Shown: positions 58,304 through 64,000 of the stretch, piece by piece
Layout: each line of letters begins with the position of its first letter
How positions within the stretch are numbered: the stretch's first letter is position 1
Assembly (NCBI GenBank): GCA_037349315.1
Contig: JBAIAC010000018.1
Span: 2,418,001 to 2,482,000, forward strand
From: Chelydra serpentina
Taxonomy: Eukaryota > Chordata > Testudines > Chelydridae
Reading direction: 5' to 3'
Length of the DNA: 64,000 bases
Made by a program: the position numbers and the translations under genes
Notes under the pieces: model-generated
What the model saw: the letters and a program-made list of their open reading frames with translations, nothing else
Database searches by the model: none
Told to the model about the DNA's origin: nothing

Positions 58304-59001
58304 ATACACACACACACACACACAGTATAAGTTTTAAACACACAATTTAATACTGGTACACAGTGATGATGATTGTGAAGCTTGGCTGAGGTGGAGGAGT
58401 CAGAGGGTGGATATTTCCCAGGGAATGCCTTACTGCTAAATGAACTAGCAGTTGGCTGAGCCCTCAAGGATTAACTCTCACACTCTACAAGCCAGCAGGA
58501 AGGAAGGGAGGGCAGACAGAGACAGATGTGTTTCAGAGATAGAGGTGCGCATTTCTTCTTTAAGTATCAAGAGTGGGGTCAGAAGTACACTGCCTTGTTA
58601 ATTAGATCAGTAAGCCCGCACCTGCAGCTTCTGCCTAAGGCAGCACCTCTCTACCTCGTGTGTCCCCCCTGCTCCATGGAAGATGGGGTAAGCAAGGTGC
58701 AGGAGCAGGGGGACATTAGCCCCCATCTTCTTCCCCTCCCCCACACAGCAAGCAGGCACCCTGACATTAGCCTCCCCTCTTCTTCCTCTCCCCCCCCCCA
58801 CACATCAAGCAGCAGGCAGGAGTCTCGGGGAGCAGCACATAGCAGTGGGGGAAGGGACAGCTGAACTGCTGGCAATTGATAGCCTGCAAACGACTTTAGA
58901 AGGGAGCATTGCACAACTTTAAATGACCATGTTCCCTAGTTGATCAGCAATGTAACAACGAAACAACGTTAATCGGGATGACTTTATATGAGGAGTTCCT
59001 G
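58118..59001. mobile_element. Tc1/mariner-type (Tigger-like) element, 884 bp, with TA duplication
   Basis: The ends CAGGAACTCCTCACTTAA and, inverted, CAGGAACTCCTCATATAA match over 13 bp exactly and more loosely beyond. The element lies between TA dinucleotides at 58116-58117 and 59002-59003. Its interior includes a (CTAT)n tract, a (CA)n tract and a C-rich segment. No transposase sequence is recognisable, so it is non-autonomous. The frames at 58526-58914 are by-products of C-rich sequence. Confidence 0.9.
58249..58324. repeat. (CTAT)n followed by (CA)n microsatellite
   Basis: About 13 CTAT units run to 58303, then about nine CA units to 58324, inside the Tc1/mariner-type element. Confidence 0.95.
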
Positions 59002-59059
59002 TATATAATATGTAGCATTCATATGACTTTTTATCCACAGAGCTCAAACTTACCCTGTG

Positions 59060-59165
59060 TTACTGTTAGGGAAAATGAGGCACAGAGAGGCAAAGGATAA
59101 AAACCAGATCTTATGACTCCCAATCCAGTGCCCCATCCACTGGGTCAAGCTGCCTCCCACTTAAA
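59060..59165 (-). mobile_element. MIR SINE relic
   Basis: GGGAAAATGAGGCACAGAGA, GGCAAAGGATAAAAACCAGA and CAATCCAGTGCCCCATCCAC fit the reverse complement of MIR. Confidence 0.8.
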
Positions 59166-59169
59166 ATCA

Positions 59170-60140
59170 AGTTTCCCATCTTCAGTTGCTTATTGTTTTC
59201 CATAAAGTTTACAGTAAGTTCTTAACTTTGTCATGCTTAGCCTCAATGCAGAAGTAGATCTTTGGTGTGGAAAGCTTTATCATTTGGCCATTGGAATTAT
59301 CTGTACAGGAGAAAGTGTTTTCACCATCGTAGAAAATGTTTCAATGCAAAATATGATGAAACAGATAATTATTACTATACAATTAAGAACTTCTTTCTGG
59401 GTTGAGACTAGGCATGTGAAAGAATATATACCCCAACAAGAAAATGGTACCTCCTAGAAAATGATACTTGTATAATTTATATTTAAGGTATAATTAAGTT
59501 ATGCAACTAACAGTTGGGCCATATCCCTTGGTGAGTGTCTGGTCCACACGTTTTCAGCACTGAAACATAACAGTTTTGAAATACCTGAGCAAATCTATTG
59601 ACCAGATTACACAAATGGCAGATTTGAAATTTGAGTTACCCTGAATGAGGGGTGGATGTTTTGCTTGGTTTGTAGAAATGTTACTTGAAAGTAAAATTAG
59701 AATATGGTGTATTAAGGACACACACATTACTGCCCACCACGTGCCTTAGTCATTTAATTCTATTCCAAACAGGAATTTTCTAAGTGTTCACAATGGCAGC
59801 TATTTTTTTTTCAGAGCTACCAGCAATTCTAGAGGAAAGAGTGGTAGTTATGGTATTGGGCTGTTTTTTTAGGTTTGCCTTGGAATCACCCAGAGAACCT
59901 ACACAGTATAAAACATGGCCATTTTATTCAGTGGTGTATAACTCAACATTTTCCCTGCAGCCAACAGTCCTCCTAAGATCTTCCAGCTGACATGAATGTA
60001 TTGATATATTTTAGACACACACATTGAACCAAACTTAGATAATTGCATAGAAACATATGTATCCTGTGGTGAATAAGGATCTGCACTGCCAGAGCCACCA
60101 CTGAGTGAGAGGCAGGACAAGACAGTTAGCCCAGGTTGAG
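59170..60140. other. No gene seen
   Basis: No domain or repeat recognised. Confidence 0.45.
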
Positions 60141-60149
60141 GCTTGGGTG

Positions 60150-61750
60150 TTGGGCCTGGGGTGTTCAGTAATCATTCAGAGTTAAAGAATCCAAGACAGG
60201 TCTGCTTCATTCAGCGTCTGTGTTCTAACTGATCAGCAATGTGTAACACGAGCTTCTGCATAACATTTCAACTGGTTCCAGCTGCCTCTTAAGAATACAA
60301 TTCACCACATCTTCCTTCCCCAGTCAAATATAACTATAACACTAATTAACAAGCAACATTATGCAGAATCTCAAATACATACAAACAGCCTACTAACTAA
60401 ACCTACAAAGTTCCATTAGTTTTTGAGGTGCCCGGCACAGTCACTTGATGGATCATCATCAGCATGACAGGTATTGTTGTCAGACGATGAAAAGTCCATG
60501 CATTTTATATTGCAACATTGTCCATTACCGCAATGAAGAATTCCTCTTAGCTAGTAGTGCTGTTGTCGTCTTCATGCATGTTTTCCCTGCTCTGCTGATA
60601 CGTGCAAACTCTTGCAAAATGATGTAATCCATTGACGTTTTTGCATCTTTTCCAATATGCCAGGCATTGTCTTGACTTGTGTTGTTTACTACCGTCTGTG
60701 CCGCTCCATGTGCTGTTTTTGCTGGACTCGGACTTTGAGCTCTACGAGCTTTTCTGTCTCAGGTCTTTTATCTTGTAGTACTTTGGGTTTTCTATTATTC
60801 TCACAGTATCTGACTTCCTATAGTCCAGTCGGATTGGGTGACTTCCTTTGCATGGCAAGATATAATTGCTTTGTCAAGGGTTAATTCCAGGTCTTCCTGT
60901 AGTCTCTGTTTGAGGATATATCTACACTGGGAGCTGGAGGTATAATTTCCAGATCGGATAGAGATACCCATGATAGATTTGATTGAGCTAGCATGCTTAA
61001 AAATAGAAGTGTACCAATAGTGGCACAAGCAGCAGAAAGAGGCTTGATTAGGTACGTATAGTTTCAGACGGGATCATATTCAGGGCGGCTGTCCTATCCT
61101 GCCACTTGTGTCATGATCAGAGCTATTGCAGATATGTCTACCCAAGCTGGAAATTATACCTTCAGCTCCAGTGTAGACATATCCTGAGGTTGTTTTTTTT
61201 TCCAGGTTCCAATTGCAACCTGGTTTCTTATCAGGAACTCAGTTACTCTCCCTACCCTACCTCTAATGTGTTTCACTTTTATGTGGAGTGCAGTACTCAA
61301 ATTTCTATAATAGTTTTGTAATTAGCCTTCTCTGTCAGAGTTAACTGAAAACAATTAAACACATCAAGTGCTTCAGAACTAGCTATTGTCACAAATAAGG
61401 CTACCTTCTGAGCATCTTACCTTTTTTTTCTGGCATACATTGCTTGTGCACACAGAGTATAACACATTGGTTAAAACTTCTCCAATTGTTTTACTCATTT
61501 CCAGAAAATTTCAGCTTTGGTGGGGCTGCTTTCTTTCTCCATTCAAGGTAGCTTCTTTGTGTTAGTTCTGGTACAACATGTTGTTCAATGATCCCTGAGA
61601 CACTGAATGAAGCACTGAGCAGACCTGTAAAAGATTCCTTGACCTTAATGTATCACTATGGCATAACATGAGCCTCTGTATAACATAACCACAGGTTCCA
61701 GCTGGCTCTTGCCGGCGCCTCTTAAAGGTATAGTTCCCCTCAGGGCCCAC
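60150..61750 (-). mobile_element. Decayed Gypsy-type LTR retrotransposon, gag only, with nested MITE
   Basis: Two same-orientation segments at about 60244-60292 and 61664-61727 share TAACA-GAGC-TCTG-ATAACAT and GGTTCCAGCTG phrases and look like remnants of the two LTRs. Between them the minus strand carries gag pieces with frame breaks: 'KVALFVTIASSEALDVFNCF' (right of the nested MITE), 'LTLDKAIISCHAKEVTQS' (left of it), and at 60645-60604 a CCHC zinc knuckle in which the second Cys is Val (C-X2-V-X4-H-X4-C). Gag binds and packages RNA. No pol domains (protease, RT, integrase) are present, so most of the element has been deleted. Confidence 0.72.
60914..61184. mobile_element. MITE with about 39-bp terminal inverted repeats, nested in gag
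   Basis: The left end GGATATATCTACACTGGGAG and, inverted, the right end GGATATGTCTACACTGGAGC match over about 39 bp with two mismatches and one indel. TGA lies directly on both sides (60911-60913 and 61185-61187), a possible 3-bp target duplication as in PIF/Harbinger elements. It splits the gag region. Confidence 0.85.
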
Positions 61751-61759
61751 GAACTTTGA

Positions 61760-64000
61760 AGCTCTTCCGCAGAGCAGAGGCAGCAGGGCTCAAGCCCTTG
61801 TGTCAAAGTCAGGGCAATAACACAAGGAGCTCTAAGATTCCCTCAGACTCCTGAGTTAAAGAAACATGGAAAGACGATTGGGGTTCGGGACATTGGGATT
61901 TGAGGATGCACCAGGTCAGAGCCAGAGGAAGTAGGAATGGTGCCAACCATAGGAAACAAAGTACAGCAAAAAATGGAGATGGGGCAGGGACTGGGGATGG
62001 CTGACAGAAAAATGGGGAGGGGGAAAAGGGGGAAGGGTTGAGTGGAGGGAGAGGAAAAGAGGGGGCAGAGAGAAGGAGTGGCATGGGGAGAGTTGTGCTT
62101 TTAGTGAAATTTATTTTGTCGTCTTGATAAAGTTTTATAGTAAAACAAAGAGGAAAATAAAAAGCCAAAAAGAAGGTTACTGTAATATGAAAGTGGAGAC
62201 TGTAATCATACAAGTCAGGACATGCAGACAGAGTTAGACTTACTCAGAAACCTTAGCTCTACCCCCTTGAATTTACAACAAGGAGCATGAAAACAGTGCC
62301 TTTGATTGTGAGGTGTCACAGCCTTGGACAATGTGCAAAATATTTTGCAAATATGATGTAATCTGGTGGTAGACTCTTCTATGTAGGCTTTTCAATAAGA
62401 GAACGTAAGGAAGCTGATTGTAGTACTTTTTTTAAACTGCAAATGTATCTAAACTTATATGCACAAAGATATAATTTTGTTATCATTATCTATATTTTGG
62501 CGGAATGTTATTATGAAAGACTATTGTAATACATGTACCGTAAGAGCGCCGAGTTAAGGTTGTAGGTTGTCGTGGGAACTGTTACTCTGAATGAATGTTT
62601 TGTGTTTTGTGCAATATTACTGTTACATTTAGGTTGAGGTTTTGCTTCTAATGCATCTGTTTTGTGTATTACTGTCTGGCTAAAGAAGGTGTAGTCTGAA
62701 CAAATGACTCTTTTCATTAATAGATATTGATCAGATCCAAGCACAAGAAGAAAATGTGCAGTGTCGAGGGAGGGAAAAAACAGTGCATAATCAGTAAATC
62801 CTTGGTCTCATTAATTTTACAGGGATAGAAGAGTATTTTGCAGCTAGCTCATGAAGATAATGTTTGTTTACCATGGTAAAACCTCACTGAAAATTTGATG
62901 GGCAGGTTAAATTTTAATAGCATGCCTTGGTTAGGTTATCATGAAAACCAATGGAATTGGAGGCACTGTGTCCTTTACAGGGAGCTCTGATAGTCTTTAT
63001 TTCCCTCTCTCTTTTACACCAATAGGAAGTAATTGGTTGGCCTTCAAACACCTAAAGGAATGAATATCTGTTTAAAGAAAACAGAGTATGGTGTTGAGCT
63101 TTCGGGAGAGGCCAAAAGAAGAAGGGATAAAAGCCTTGCTATTTTCTGCTATTTGGTTAGTAATAAAAATTATGAATAGGTTTGTTTTATTGGGACAGTA
63201 ATCTTCTATAGGAACTTCTTCGGCAGATGGATGAAACATTAGTTGCATTATGGCCTTCAGCAAGCAACTACTGTACCTGAAGAATCACTAGCAATGCATA
63301 ATGCTGTATAAGAAGTTACAGGTTCATATATATATATTTTTTTTAAGATTCATGATTAGCCACAATCTGTGCAAGATGCCAAACACCCTTTTTTATGTGA
63401 ATTCTAAAGCTCGGGCAGCAGTTTGAACCACTCTATTTCACTGCAGATGAGTTTGGCCTTTAAAGTTGGAATAAAGTTCATGGGGTACTCACAACTAATG
63501 CCCTGCAGGTCAACTGACAGGATTGAGGCTGTAATTTTTTTTGTTTTCGGGGGAATGTATCTTTAGATACTATTGATACAGTAAGGTTAATTCATTTGTG
63601 TAATTTTAGTGTCTGGACTTAAACCTTCCAGCAGTGTTTGTAAGTGTCCTAAATTTATGAGACTTCAAAATGCTACTTGCCCCTATTGAGTCGATATTGG
63701 GCCTGTGCTTATAACATTTTTGTGATGTTTATTCAAGCCTAGGTATACAGATGTTGCTGCTGTTTTGAGTATGTTGAGCTGTCTTATTGATGCAATGCAT
63801 TAGGCACTCAAAGGAATCTTTTTTCACAGAAACTGAACTAGAAGAGGTCCCATACTAAAACCCCAGATTAGACACTGTCCAATATTGGGGATGTTTAGAG
63901 ATTGATCTTAAGTCTGATATGCAAAGTTGTCTCTTAATATCACAGCTTTTCTTTGTATTTAAAACAATGTTTTTTTATCTAAGAACAGTGTAAATTGTGG
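61760..64000. other. No gene seen; purine-rich 61965-62090
   Basis: A G/A-rich stretch (GGGGAGGGGGAAAAGGGGGA) is responsible for the 134-codon minus frame at 61809-62213, a compositional artefact. A short (TA)n run lies at about 63327-63340. The rest is unrecognised. Confidence 0.45.

Noticed and set aside
61809..62213. 134-codon minus-strand frame with Pro/Ser-rich and hydrophobic parts
   Set aside because: Produced by the G/A-rich tract on the plus strand; no motif or conserved start.

Overview
This window looks like nuclear DNA from a cryptodiran turtle. It is AT-rich and dense in sauropsid retroposons: at least five CR1 fragments, one tRNA-derived SINE whose 3' tail matches the CR1 tails in the same window, seven MIR relics, and many short inverted-repeat DNA transposons of types I associate with turtles. 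The turtle call rests on the SINE and on repeat types recognised from memory, not on a database search. I found no credible host protein-coding gene, rRNA, tRNA gene or CRISPR array. The stretch reads as intergenic or deep intronic DNA, and nearly every open frame over 60 codons is either a shadow frame or lies inside a repeat.

Layout. 1-8,400: mostly featureless, with two solo LTRs (849-1,420 and 3,905-4,571), both bounded by target-site duplications. 8,438-10,625: compound microsatellite, a 1.35-kb CR1 on the minus strand, and an unclassified repeat abutting it. 11,600-15,030: LTR-like repeat, MIRs and a 148-bp hAT-type MITE with a perfect 8-bp duplication. 17,600-19,000: L2-like LINE 3' region and a MITE carrying a nested retroposon tail. 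21,040-25,250: a second minus-strand CR1, then an ancient LINE in two opposed pieces (C-terminal part on minus, reverse transcriptase part on plus) whose arrangement matches a twin-priming inversion, later interrupted by a hAT-type element. 26,200-30,230: LTR-like repeats and a decayed PIF/Harbinger-like coding remnant. 31,840-37,340: old CR1, a three-unit minisatellite, a truncated LTR followed by the SINE, a GC-rich repeat, a Tc1/mariner-type MITE and a long unclassified repeat. 39,130-39,780: MIR and an internally deleted CR1. 51,339-54,031: a MITE, then a 1.64-kb foldback hAT element that carries transposase sequence on both strands. 58,118-59,001: a second Tc1/mariner-type element. 60,150-61,750: a decayed Gypsy-type gag between LTR-like ends, with a MITE nested in it. 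The remaining sequence is ordinary.

The genes do not work together as a system: the coding remnants are dead transposon parts. The most informative items are structural. They are the foldback hAT, the inverted LINE with a nested element, several insertions with exact target-site duplications, and the tail shared by the SINE and CR1.
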